Source: Achromobacter spanius
Lineage (GTDB): Bacteria > Pseudomonadota > Gammaproteobacteria > Burkholderiales > Burkholderiaceae_B
Assembly (NCBI RefSeq): GCF_002812705.1
Contig: NZ_CP025030.1
Coordinates: forward strand, 4,712,001 to 4,776,000
DNA: 64,000 nt
Direction: 5' to 3'
Shown here piece after piece: positions 36,193 to 44,500 of this stretch. Numbering within the stretch: position 1 is the stretch's first letter; every line of letters starts with the position of its first letter. The notes beneath the pieces were generated by a model. The model was not told where the DNA came from, made no database searches, and saw only the letters and a program-made list of their open reading frames with translations. The position numbers and the translations under genes are program-made.

Positions 36193-36732
36193 ATGAGTCG
36201 TTTCCTGGGCGAAATCCGCCAACTCGGTTATGTGGTGCACGACATCGAAGCCGCCATGGAGTACTGGAGCACCACGCTGGGCGTGGGCCCCTGGTACTAC
36301 AACCCGCGCGTGCCGATCGTCAATTACCAGTACGACGGTGAAAGCCACGAGCCGCACAACTCGGTTGCGCTGGCCAATTCCGGCTTCGTGCAGGTAGAAC
36401 TGATCCAGACGCGCAACGATGTGCCGTCCATGTACCGCGACTTCCTGCAAGCCGGCCGCACCGGCCTGCAACACGTGGCCTACTGGACCGAAAGCTACGA
36501 CGCCGACCTGGAACGCCTGCTGGCCCAAGGCTTCAAGCCCAAGATGAGCGGCGAAGTCGGCGATAAAGGCCGCTTCATTTATTTCGACACCGAATACCAC
36601 CCGGGCACCGTCATCGAACTGTCGGAAGTGGCTGGCCCCAAGGGTCGCCTGTTCGACCTGATCCGAGAAAGCGCCAACGGCTGGGACGGCAAGGACGCGG
36701 TACGCCCGTTTCCGGACTTGTCCCGTCTTTGA
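36193..36732 (+). CDS. VOC-superfamily protein (glyoxalase/dioxygenase fold)
   Basis: 179 residues. One VOC domain (QLGYVVHDIEAAMEYWSTTL with VGPWYYNPRVP; then HVAYWTESYDADLERLLAQG and YFDTEYHPGTVIELSE). The His and Glu metal-ligand positions appear to be present. VOC members include glyoxalases, epimerases, aldolase-like lyases and dioxygenases. In this operon an isomerisation or lyase step on the imported acid is plausible but not shown. Start ATG 36193. Confidence 0.8.
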   Translation: MSRFLGEIRQLGYVVHDIEAAMEYWSTTLGVGPWYYNPRVPIVNYQYDGESHEPHNSVALANSGFVQVELIQTRNDVPSMYRDFLQAGRTGLQHVAYWTESYDADLERLLAQGFKPKMSGEVGDKGRFIYFDTEYHPGTVIELSEVAGPKGRLFDLIRESANGWDGKDAVRPFPDLSRL

Positions 36733-36883
36733 AGCCTGCTGACGTCGGTTGAGGCTTGCGGAAGCCTGGTGATGCCTGCGGGTGCCAGTTGATGCCTCTG
36801 TCGCTTGCTTATCCCTGCTGACGCCTGCTGTCCCTTGCTGACCCAACGTTGCCGCCCGCCGCCCCCTTTGAATTCCCAAGCTT
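36733..36883. repeat. Low-complexity spacer with irregular gcctgctgac repeats
   Basis: About 150 bases between the VOC and RuBisCO-like genes built from irregular copies of gcctgctgac and gatgcct-like words. No gene or clear terminator was found. The length is unusual for an operon spacer. Confidence 0.5.
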
Positions 36884-38161
36884 ATGAATTCCCAGTCCTT
36901 TAGCGCGACCTATCTGATCGAAACCCCGATGGACCCCGCGCGGGTCGCCGAAGTGATGGCGGGCGAGCAGTCCTGCGGCACCTTCACCCGCGTGCAAGGC
37001 GAAACCGATGAACTGCGGGCCCGCGCGCGCGCCCGCATCGAAGCCATCGACCTGCTCGACACCACCGACACGCCCAGCCTGCCCAACGCCTGGATGGCAC
37101 GCCAACCAGGCGGCATGCCGGGCAAGTACCAGCGTGCCCGCGTGCGCATCGCCTTTCCCGTGGCCAACGTCGGCGCCAACCTGCCCACGCTGGCAGCCAC
37201 CGTCGGCGGCAACCTGTACGACCTGGGCGAAGTCACCGGCCTGCGCCTGGAAAGCATGGAGCTGCCCGCCAACTACCGCGCGCAGTTCGACATGCCGCAA
37301 GTGGGCATCGCCGGTACGCGGCAACTGACGGGCGTGGCAAAGGGCCCGCTGGTGGGCACCATCATCAAGCCCAACGTGGGCCTGTCGCCCGAGCAGACCG
37401 CGCATCTGGTCGCCCAACTGTGCGCGGCGGGCGTGGACTTCATCAAGGACGACGAAGTCTGCGCCAACCCGGCGCACGCGCCCCTGGCGCAACGCGTCGC
37501 CGCCGTCATGGCGGTGGTGCGCGCCCACCGCGAACGCACCGGCCGCCAGGTGATGGTGGCCTTCAACATCAGCGATGAAACCGACGCCATGCGCCGCCAC
37601 GCCGACCTGATCGAACGCGAAGGCGGCACCTGCGTCATGGCCAGCCTGAACTGGTGCGGTTTCTCGGCCATCCAAACTTTGCGCCGCAGCACGCCCCTGG
37701 CCTTGCACGGACACCGCAACGGCTTCGGCGCCTTGTCGCGCGCGCCGTTGTTGGGGATTGGCTTTCAGGCGTATCAAACCCTGTGGCGGCTGGCCGGCGT
37801 GGACCATATGCATGTGCATGGTCTGCAAGGCAAGTTCGCGCAGGAAGACAGCGAAGTCGTGGAATCCGCCCGCGACTGCCTGGCGTCGCTCACGCCCGGC
37901 ATCGACGACCCGGTCATGCCCGCGTTCTCGTCCGGCCAATGGGCCGGCACCGTGCCCGCCACGTGGGCGGCGGTGCGTACTGACGATCTGATGTTCATGT
38001 CCGGTGGCGGAATTTTGGCGCATCCGGATGGGCCGGCTGCTGGAGTACAGAGCATTCGGCAGGCGTGGCAGGCGGTGCGGGATGGGCAGGCGTTGGAGGA
38101 CTTTGCGCGCAATGCGCCGGAGTTGCAGCGGGCGTTGGAGTTTTTTGGCGGGCGGGCATGA
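36884..38161 (+). CDS. RuBisCO-like protein (large-chain, form IV), probable sugar-acid phosphate decarboxylase/isomerase
   Basis: 425 residues of the RuBisCO large-chain fold. Equivalents of key residues are present: K162 in VGTIIKPNVGLSP, the carbamate and metal ligands K188, D190 and E191 in GVDFIKDDEVCANP, H275/H277 in LHGHRNGF, the loop-6 Lys K317 in HVHGLQGKF, and SGGGILAHP. Photosynthesis-type genes are absent, so this is not a CO2-fixing RuBisCO. Next to a DUF1537 kinase it resembles the OiaK/OiaX pair of D-apiose catabolism, where the RuBisCO-like enzyme decarboxylates 3-oxo-isoapionate 4-phosphate. That role is inferred. The stop overlaps the kinase ATG. Confidence 0.85.
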   Translation: MNSQSFSATYLIETPMDPARVAEVMAGEQSCGTFTRVQGETDELRARARARIEAIDLLDTTDTPSLPNAWMARQPGGMPGKYQRARVRIAFPVANVGANLPTLAATVGGNLYDLGEVTGLRLESMELPANYRAQFDMPQVGIAGTRQLTGVAKGPLVGTIIKPNVGLSPEQTAHLVAQLCAAGVDFIKDDEVCANPAHAPLAQRVAAVMAVVRAHRERTGRQVMVAFNISDETDAMRRHADLIEREGGTCVMASLNWCGFSAIQTLRRSTPLALHGHRNGFGALSRAPLLGIGFQAYQTLWRLAGVDHMHVHGLQGKFAQEDSEVVESARDCLASLTPGIDDPVMPAFSSGQWAGTVPATWAAVRTDDLMFMSGGGILAHPDGPAAGVQSIRQAWQAVRDGQALEDFARNAPELQRALEFFGGRA

Positions 38162-39723
38162 CTGCGGGGGTCGGGAGCGCTGGCGGTGGGATTGGCAGCG
38201 GCAAAGATATGGACGGCTCGGGCAGTGCCAATGATGCGAGCAGCGTAGACGCCGCAGGCAGCGCGGCTGAAGCGGGCAACGCGGGGCACGCAAGCAGCGC
38301 AGACTCCGCAGGCAAGATAGCCGCACCCCGCGTTTGCTGGTACGGCGACGATTTCACCGGCGCCACCGACACCCTGGCCGAAGTCGCGCGCGCCGGCTTG
38401 CGCGGCTTGCTGTTCCTGGGCGTACCCACGCCCGAACAACTGCGCCGCGCCGGCCCGCTGGACGCCATCGGCATCGCGGGCGCCGCGCGCGCCATGTCCC
38501 CCGCCGATATGGAAACGGAACTACGCGCCGTCGGCCGCTTCATGGCCGGCACCGGCGCGCGCGTGCTGCACTACAAATGCTGCTCCACCTTCGACAGCGC
38601 ACCGCACGTCGGCAGCATCGGCGTCGCCATCCGCGAACTGCGCCGCCACATGCCCAACCGGCTGGTGCCGATCGTAGGCGGGCAACCCAGCATCGGACGC
38701 TATTGCAGCTTTGCGCAATTGTTCGCCCGCGCGGGGGCCGCGCCGGAGGTTTATCGCATTGACCGGCATCCCGTGATGAGCCAGCACCCGGTCACACCGA
38801 TGCATGAGGCCGACTTGCGGCTGCATCTGGTGGCACAGGGACTGAATGAGATTCGGTCGGTGCCGCATATTGCGTATCCGCGTCTGAGGAGTGCCGACGA
38901 TGCCGCTGAAGTGGATAGCTGGATCGACGGCTTGATCAGCAACGATGACGGCCCCGTCCTGTTCGACCTGACGGACGATGACCAACTGGCCGTGATCGGC
39001 AGATTGATCTGGCGTGCGGCGGAGAGTGCGCCGTTGTTGGCGGTTGGCCCAAGCAGCGTGCAACAGGCGCTGGCGCGTGCGGAGGTGTTCGAGCGCGATA
39101 GTGAGGTGGCGGGGCGTGATGGCAAGGATGCTAGGCATGATGGCAAGCGTGCTGGGCGCGATACTGCTGCTTCCGTAAGCAGTAGCGCGGCTCCCCTGCC
39201 CCCCGCCACCGGCCCAGTGCTGGTCATGGCCGGCAGCCTGTCGCCCGTCACGGCGAGGCAGATTGTCGCGAGCACGCGCTACACACATCAGCCGCTGCAA
39301 GTACAAGCGCTATTGGAATCACCCGCCTACGTGGCCGAGCAAGTCCGGCTGGCAGCCCTCGCCTTGGCGCAAGGCCACAACGTGCTGGTCCATACCGACC
39401 GCCCCGAACAAGCCGTCACTTCCGACCAGGCCGCCTCCACCGCCCGCGCCACCGCGCAACTTGCCGCCGCCATCATCACCGCCAGCGCGGAGGCGGGAAC
39501 CCGCCTTGCACGAGTCGGCATCGCGGGCGGCGACACCTCAAGCCAAACCACGCTGGCGCTGGGTCTGTGGGGGTTGCAGTTTCGATGTGTGTTGGCGCCC
39601 GGCGTGACTGTCAGCGTTGCTCGCAGTGATAATCCCGTGGTTGATGGTGTGGAGCTGATGCTTAAGGGCGGGCAGATGGGCGGGGATGATTTGTTTAATC
39701 GGTTGGTGGCGGGCGCGGGGTAA
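38158..39723 (+). CDS. DUF1537 four-carbon acid sugar kinase family protein
   Basis: 521 residues. After a ~55-residue Gly/Ser/Ala-rich N-terminal segment comes the N-domain (PRVCWYGDDFTGATDTLAEV, with the Asp-Asp-Phe-Thr-Gly motif) and the C-terminal nucleotide-binding domain (VLVMAGSLSPVTARQIVAST; GIAGGDTSSQTTLALGLWG). Known members phosphorylate tetronates, 3-oxo-tetronates or 3-oxo-isoapionate. ATG 38158 overlaps the stop of the RuBisCO-like gene, so the two act in one pathway. An internal insert at about residues 320-345 is made from a 21-bp tandem duplication (39118-39159). Substrate uncertain. Confidence 0.88.
   Translation: MTAGVGSAGGGIGSGKDMDGSGSANDASSVDAAGSAAEAGNAGHASSADSAGKIAAPRVCWYGDDFTGATDTLAEVARAGLRGLLFLGVPTPEQLRRAGPLDAIGIAGAARAMSPADMETELRAVGRFMAGTGARVLHYKCCSTFDSAPHVGSIGVAIRELRRHMPNRLVPIVGGQPSIGRYCSFAQLFARAGAAPEVYRIDRHPVMSQHPVTPMHEADLRLHLVAQGLNEIRSVPHIAYPRLRSADDAAEVDSWIDGLISNDDGPVLFDLTDDDQLAVIGRLIWRAAESAPLLAVGPSSVQQALARAEVFERDSEVAGRDGKDARHDGKRAGRDTAASVSSSAAPLPPATGPVLVMAGSLSPVTARQIVASTRYTHQPLQVQALLESPAYVAEQVRLAALALAQGHNVLVHTDRPEQAVTSDQAASTARATAQLAAAIITASAEAGTRLARVGIAGGDTSSQTTLALGLWGLQFRCVLAPGVTVSVARSDNPVVDGVELMLKGGQMGGDDLFNRLVAGAG
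39118..39159. repeat. 21-bp in-frame tandem duplication inside the acid-sugar kinase gene
   Basis: Two adjacent 21-bp units (39118-39138 and 39139-39159) begin gatggcaag. They encode DGKDARH and DGKRAGR in a nonconserved, charged insert between the two kinase domains. Confidence 0.75.
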
Positions 39724-39785
39724 AGATTGGCGGGGGCTGGGAGGATTACCGTATGAGGGTTAAACGTCGTCAGACACGTTAAATA

Positions 39786-39960
39786 CCAGATTGATACCCG
39801 GCCCGCTTGCAGGCGCACGTCGTCCTTGACGGTGACCTGCGCCTCGTCAAGGTCAGGTCGCAGCCTGCCGGCAGCACGACGTAGGCGAGCAACCACTTGT
39901 ACTGGCCTGTCGTTGTCGCCGAAGCCTTCCAGGAAACGCTGGCCGGTAGTGGTCAGGACA
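39786..39960 (-). pseudogene. Decayed fragment of a CdiA/FhaB-type gene
   Basis: 39786-39875 closely matches 45174-45262 of cdiA, and 39895-39958 matches 45793-45855, in the same order and strand. About 530 bases lying between them in cdiA are missing here. Mismatches and stop-breaking changes remove any frame. This is a remnant of a second haemagglutinin-type gene, or a piece left by recombination, sitting just past the last immunity-type gene. Confidence 0.85.
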
Positions 39961-39977
39961 TCACTATCGCGGATTGC

Positions 39978-40739
39978 CTAAAACGCAAAGACAGGTGTTC
40001 GGTAAACGTGCGTTGACGGACGGCTTGAATCCAAGAAAATATTTTCGTCCAAATGGCGCTTGACGAGCTGTCTCCTTGCATGCACCTCCGCGGGTCTGTC
40101 GCGCACATCAAAGATAGATTCTGTTAACTGCACATACACGGCATCCGGGGTCAACTGCTCCACGTGATATGCGGGTGACGACAGCAATTTATCCAAACCA
40201 AAAAGATCAACGTACGCCTTGCCAAAAATCTGCGCCCAGAATAAATCTGGCATTCCCCTGCTGATTCGCTGAGTGGAAATGCAGTTCTCTTTCTGAACAA
40301 GCAGATTTCTCGATGCGCCATTGCCGCAGTCAAACCCAGCCACATCGCACCATGCGAAATCTATCCCATCGCTTGCGGCGCCATAGCAAAGAAAGCTAAC
40401 TAGCCACCCCATTTGCTCATCATCCTTGACGGAGATTCGCAACCGATGTGCGGCATGTTCCGCGCCGGCAGGCGTCTGAATTCTCCTGCTAATCGACCCT
40501 TCTGCACGCGGATGTGCGTTGCGTCGCCACCGCAGCACCGCCTCTCCCCGTTGGGCCAATGACCGAAGCTCCATTAGTGAATACCTGCTTCTCTCGTCCG
40601 AGCTTGTGGTCCATAGTTGCGGTTGATAGCCTGGCAGGTAAAAAATCAAATCCTGGATAAGTCTATAAAACGAATCAGCATCCGAGAAATCAGGGACCAA
40701 GAGCATTCCCGCGTCGATCTGCAGGTATCGCTTTGCCAT
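39978..40739 (-). CDS. CDI immunity-type protein, second copy
   Basis: 253 residues (MAKRYLQIDAGMLLVPDF at the start). It is a paralogue of the gene just upstream; both share the segments QIFG-AYV-LFGL, LLS-PAY-VEQ and VYLQL-ES-FD, and the C-terminal RHLDENIF / QHLDDNII regions. It has no membrane segment or signal peptide, so it is cytosolic. The family is not recognised with confidence; it may belong to one of the polymorphic-toxin immunity families. It may protect against a different allelic toxin. Base composition is visibly lower in GC than in the metabolic genes to the left, suggesting horizontal origin. Confidence 0.75.
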   Translation of the reverse strand: MAKRYLQIDAGMLLVPDFSDADSFYRLIQDLIFYLPGYQPQLWTTSSDERSRYSLMELRSLAQRGEAVLRWRRNAHPRAEGSISRRIQTPAGAEHAAHRLRISVKDDEQMGWLVSFLCYGAASDGIDFAWCDVAGFDCGNGASRNLLVQKENCISTQRISRGMPDLFWAQIFGKAYVDLFGLDKLLSSPAYHVEQLTPDAVYVQLTESIFDVRDRPAEVHARRQLVKRHLDENIFLDSSRPSTHVYRTPVFAF

Positions 40740-40792
40740 AGCAGCCGATAAATCGCCGTTTAAAAACTATTACGATTGCGAAGATCGCAATC

Positions 40793-41569
40793 CTAATCAG
40801 GGAACTTAAATTGCGGGACTCTGTAGAGATGGTCCTTTGTGTTGCGCGGGTCAAAGATAATATTGTCGTCCAAGTGTTGTTTCACCCGCTGCCGCACCGC
40901 ATCGACTTTCTCGTAACAATCATACATATCAAAAAGGGATTCTGATAACTGCAGATATACCGTCTCCGGACCAACTTGTTCCACCTTGTACGCAGGCGCA
41001 GACAACAGCCTTTTCAAGCCAAAGAGCTTTACGTAGGCTGGTCCAAATATCTGCGACCAAAGGATGTCCGGCAACGCTCTGACGAGATTGTGCGTGAAGA
41101 TCATCATATTTCCAGCCGTAGGAGCGATTCCATTGGCGAAGCCAACCGGTCTGTATTCGGCCGTCATGCTGTCAAAAAATGCATACTCAACACCAAAATC
41201 CTCGACTAAATGATGAAGGTAGCCCAACAAGTCAGAAACCTGCCTATCATCGCTTACAGAGAATTCCAATCGATGTCGCGCAAACTGTGGACCTTGCATC
41301 GGGCGGGTTCTCCTTTTGAACACTCCCCATCCCTTAGGGGTCTTCCTCCGTTTCCAACTGATATCAGAAGAGTTCGACTCTTGCAAAAGGTCGCGAAGAT
41401 CATCCATAGTTAACTTGAGATTAATGGGCTCAATTAATCCCCAATGAGTAGGAGCGAACTGCGGAAGTTGTATCAAAAAATCCTCGACCAGAGACGAAAG
41501 GTCGCTAGCCGTGGGAAAGGAAGGTGTCAACAGCACAGTGCTGTCAACCTCTACGTAGCGCTTTTTCAC
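40793..41569 (-). CDS. cdiI: CDI immunity-type protein, probably cognate to the CdiA toxin
   Basis: About 258 residues, cytosolic, directly downstream of cdiA. GTG 41569 (VKKRYVEVDSTVLL) is preferred because GAGGTGAGG precedes it and it aligns with the start of the neighbouring paralogue; the cdiA stop is at 41587, 17 bases before. Position, size and lack of export signal fit a CdiI that binds and blocks the incoming CdiA-CT nuclease. The fold is not identified. GC content is lower than in cdiA's repeat region. Confidence 0.75.
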   Translation of the reverse strand: MKKRYVEVDSTVLLTPSFPTASDLSSLVEDFLIQLPQFAPTHWGLIEPINLKLTMDDLRDLLQESNSSDISWKRRKTPKGWGVFKRRTRPMQGPQFARHRLEFSVSDDRQVSDLLGYLHHLVEDFGVEYAFFDSMTAEYRPVGFANGIAPTAGNMMIFTHNLVRALPDILWSQIFGPAYVKLFGLKRLLSAPAYKVEQVGPETVYLQLSESLFDMYDCYEKVDAVRQRVKQHLDDNIIFDPRNTKDHLYRVPQFKFPD

Positions 41570-41586
41570 AAACCTCACCTCTTCTA

Positions 41587-44500
41587 CTAACGAACCCAAG
41601 GATTCAATGTTTGATTCTTTACATCAAAGATCTTAATGCTACCGCCAGAACCAATCACTAAATCCTCCAGATTTTTCGAGATTTTTGTACCTGGAGCAAC
41701 GACAAGATCAATCCCTTCAAACTGCTTGAATGCACCATTCCCCGATCCCCACCCTTTGGCCACGGCCCCGCCGTCTTCAACCAACGCGGCGTATGCGCGG
41801 AACTGCGCACTATTGCTCAGCCGCGCAACGTCTTTAATCTCAAGGATTCTAGCCGCTTTATCTTCGGCATCCGGAATCACGGTAACAAGCTTGCCATTAA
41901 CGTTCGCCGTAAAAGAAGTTGTATTTTTTGGCACTGACAGGTAATCGAGCACCGCCCCTTCAAACGTCTTCCCCTTCGCTTGATTAGCAGCGATCTGCTT
42001 GGCAGCGGCAACGGCAGGGACATCCTTCAAGATCCGGGCAAGATCGCCAATCTGATCTACCGCCTTACCCACCTTCGCACCTGGAATAATTCCCAACGCA
42101 GCGAAAAAGTAGTTGGCCTCCTCATGGCTAACGGCCGTCTCGCCCGTGGCCAGTTCATAGGCAGAAGCCACCATTCCCGGGAACGTCAGCAGGCCAGTGA
42201 CGGCCTCCGCGAACATGGCCGCGTGGACGTCAGACATCCTGCCCAGTTGCTCTGATAGCGCAGACCCCTTCTGTATGTTGTAGATGGTCACGAGCGCGTC
42301 AATCTTGCTGGACGAGGCGTCAAGCGTCCGGAGTCCTTGCTCGTACGCTTCCGGACTCAGGTTTCCTGCAAGCAGTTGCTGCTCTAGGGCGGCGCGTTCC
42401 TTCGCGGTCGCCTCCGCAACCGCGGCACGATTGCGATAGAAGCTATTGTTTTCAGTTTCAATGCGCGCGGCGGCACTTGCCGTCGCCGCCTCCCCGCCCA
42501 GGCCACCCACAATGCTCGCTATGAGTCCGTTCAGCAGATTGGTCTTTGCTTCGATGTCTTCGTTACTCCCCCCCATTGACGTGGCAAGGAGGTATCCCAA
42601 AACGCTGCTCAGACCAGCGCCAGCCGCAGCGCTGGAGCACGCCGAGCCTTGCGCGGCAGCCGAACCGCATGCCAGCAATCCATGCAGCGCGGCACGGACA
42701 CTTTCCGACTGGACGCCCTCCGGTAGAGAATCCGCCCAGTCCTTGACGAGCTGCGAGCCTTGAGTTTGCAGATAGCCCAATGCTGCGTTCATCGCAAAGT
42801 CACTAGTGCTACCTGTCACATTTCCTGAGGCGGCAGCGATCACCACCGTCATCGCATTGCGCGCGCTCCCTCCTGGCGCCCACGTTCGCGTTTCTGCAAA
42901 CTCGGCGTTGAGTACCAGCAGGCGATTGGGGTCAGCTTGCTCTCCCTTCGCGAGTTCGGCCGCAAGTTGCGCCTTGATCCTGTCAGCCTCCTTCGCCCGA
43001 TTCGTCAAAAACTGCCCCATCTGCCGACTGGCTTCTGACGCAATCTCAAACCCCGCCTCGATCTTCTCCTTATCAAAGATCGGCTTCAGCGCATTCAACG
43101 TATCGGACGTATCCCGGTTCAACGCCGCGATCGTCTCCGCCGCCGTCTTGCCGGTCAGGGCAATTTGCCCAGCGCCATCACGAATGACTACGCTGCCGCC
43201 GCTGATGGCGCTGTGTGTAGTCGAATTGGCATTCCCAGACGCCGCAACGACCACGGGCATACCGGCGGACATTCCATTGCTGTTCGTCGGTAAGCTCGTG
43301 CCAGGCACCTTATCCGCACCGCCCGCCGCTTGCCCTTTCGAGTTCGTACCGACATCACCCTGCTTAGCTTCCTCTCCCCCGCTGCCTCCCCAGCTATATC
43401 CACCGCTGAGCGCGACCTGATCAGCCTTGTAGCGCGCGGTATTCTGCAAGTCTTTGACGATAAGCGTGCCGGTGGACAGCTGATTCAGGCCGTCTGCCAC
43501 AGCCTGCTCACTGCTCGATATGACGCCACCAATCAGCGTGGTGTTCTGGCCTACGTTCACCAGAAAACCGCCGTCACCCGCTTTCAGCCCCGCCTGCTGT
43601 GTAGCGGTCTGGAAATTGCTGTCCATCCTGCCTTGCGAGACATTTCCGGAGACGGAGCTTTTGCAGTAGCCGTAAATGCAAATGCTGGCTTGAATGCCGG
43701 CGCTCTGCTGCTTGGCATCGTAGGTGCTGGTGTCTTGCAGCGTCTCGATTCGAAGATTCTTGCCGACCGAGGCGATGATCTGATCTGCGCTGGCTGTCGC
43801 ACCAATCAGCGAGGTGTCGCCGCCCGATTGCAATGCCAACACGTTGCCGGCAACCACATCGGTGTACGTCCAATTGGTGTCTTTGCCATCTGCGCGCCCT
43901 CTGCCACCACCTGCACCGATGTTCAGCATCACGCCTATGCCGTTTTCACTGCTCGCTGAGACCCCAATGCCGACGCTACCGTTGTAGCTCTTGTTTTTCG
44001 TGTGCTGCTCAAAGGTGTTTTGCGCAGCTTGCAGCAGAATGTCGCCATCTGCTTTGATGATGGCGTTGTTCCCCGCTGACAGGCGTGAACCTGTGACGGT
44101 GACGTCAGACGCGGAGCCAGCCCCCTTAGCGACGATGGTCAGGTCTTTGCCCGCCGCCACGGTAGAGCCCAAAACGGAAGACGACGCGCGATCAGTCGTG
44201 CTTTGGCTCTTGCTCACTCCAAAGTTGATACTGACACTCACGCCGCCAGCGCTCTTGGGATCGGCCGCGACAGCGTCATAGGCGTTGACCGCGGCAAGAC
44301 CGGTAGTCGCCAAAGCCAGTCCTTGCATGACCTTGTTATCGGTCTTCCCTGCTGCATCCCCCATTTTTCCCGCGGTCTGCATCGCGTCGACCAAAGGCGT
44401 GTTGGCGTTAATGCTCAACCCCGTCTGCTTGATCTCATGAAATTCCTTCTCTTGCGTGGTGTCCAGCGCCGCGCCGATGTTGACTTCCTTGCCGATCAGC

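Noticed and set aside
36884..38161. Genuine CO2-fixing RuBisCO
   Set aside because: No small subunit, no phosphoribulokinase and no carboxysome genes; the neighbours are a TRAP transporter and an acid-sugar kinase. Residue equivalents alone do not separate it from RuBisCO-like enzymes.
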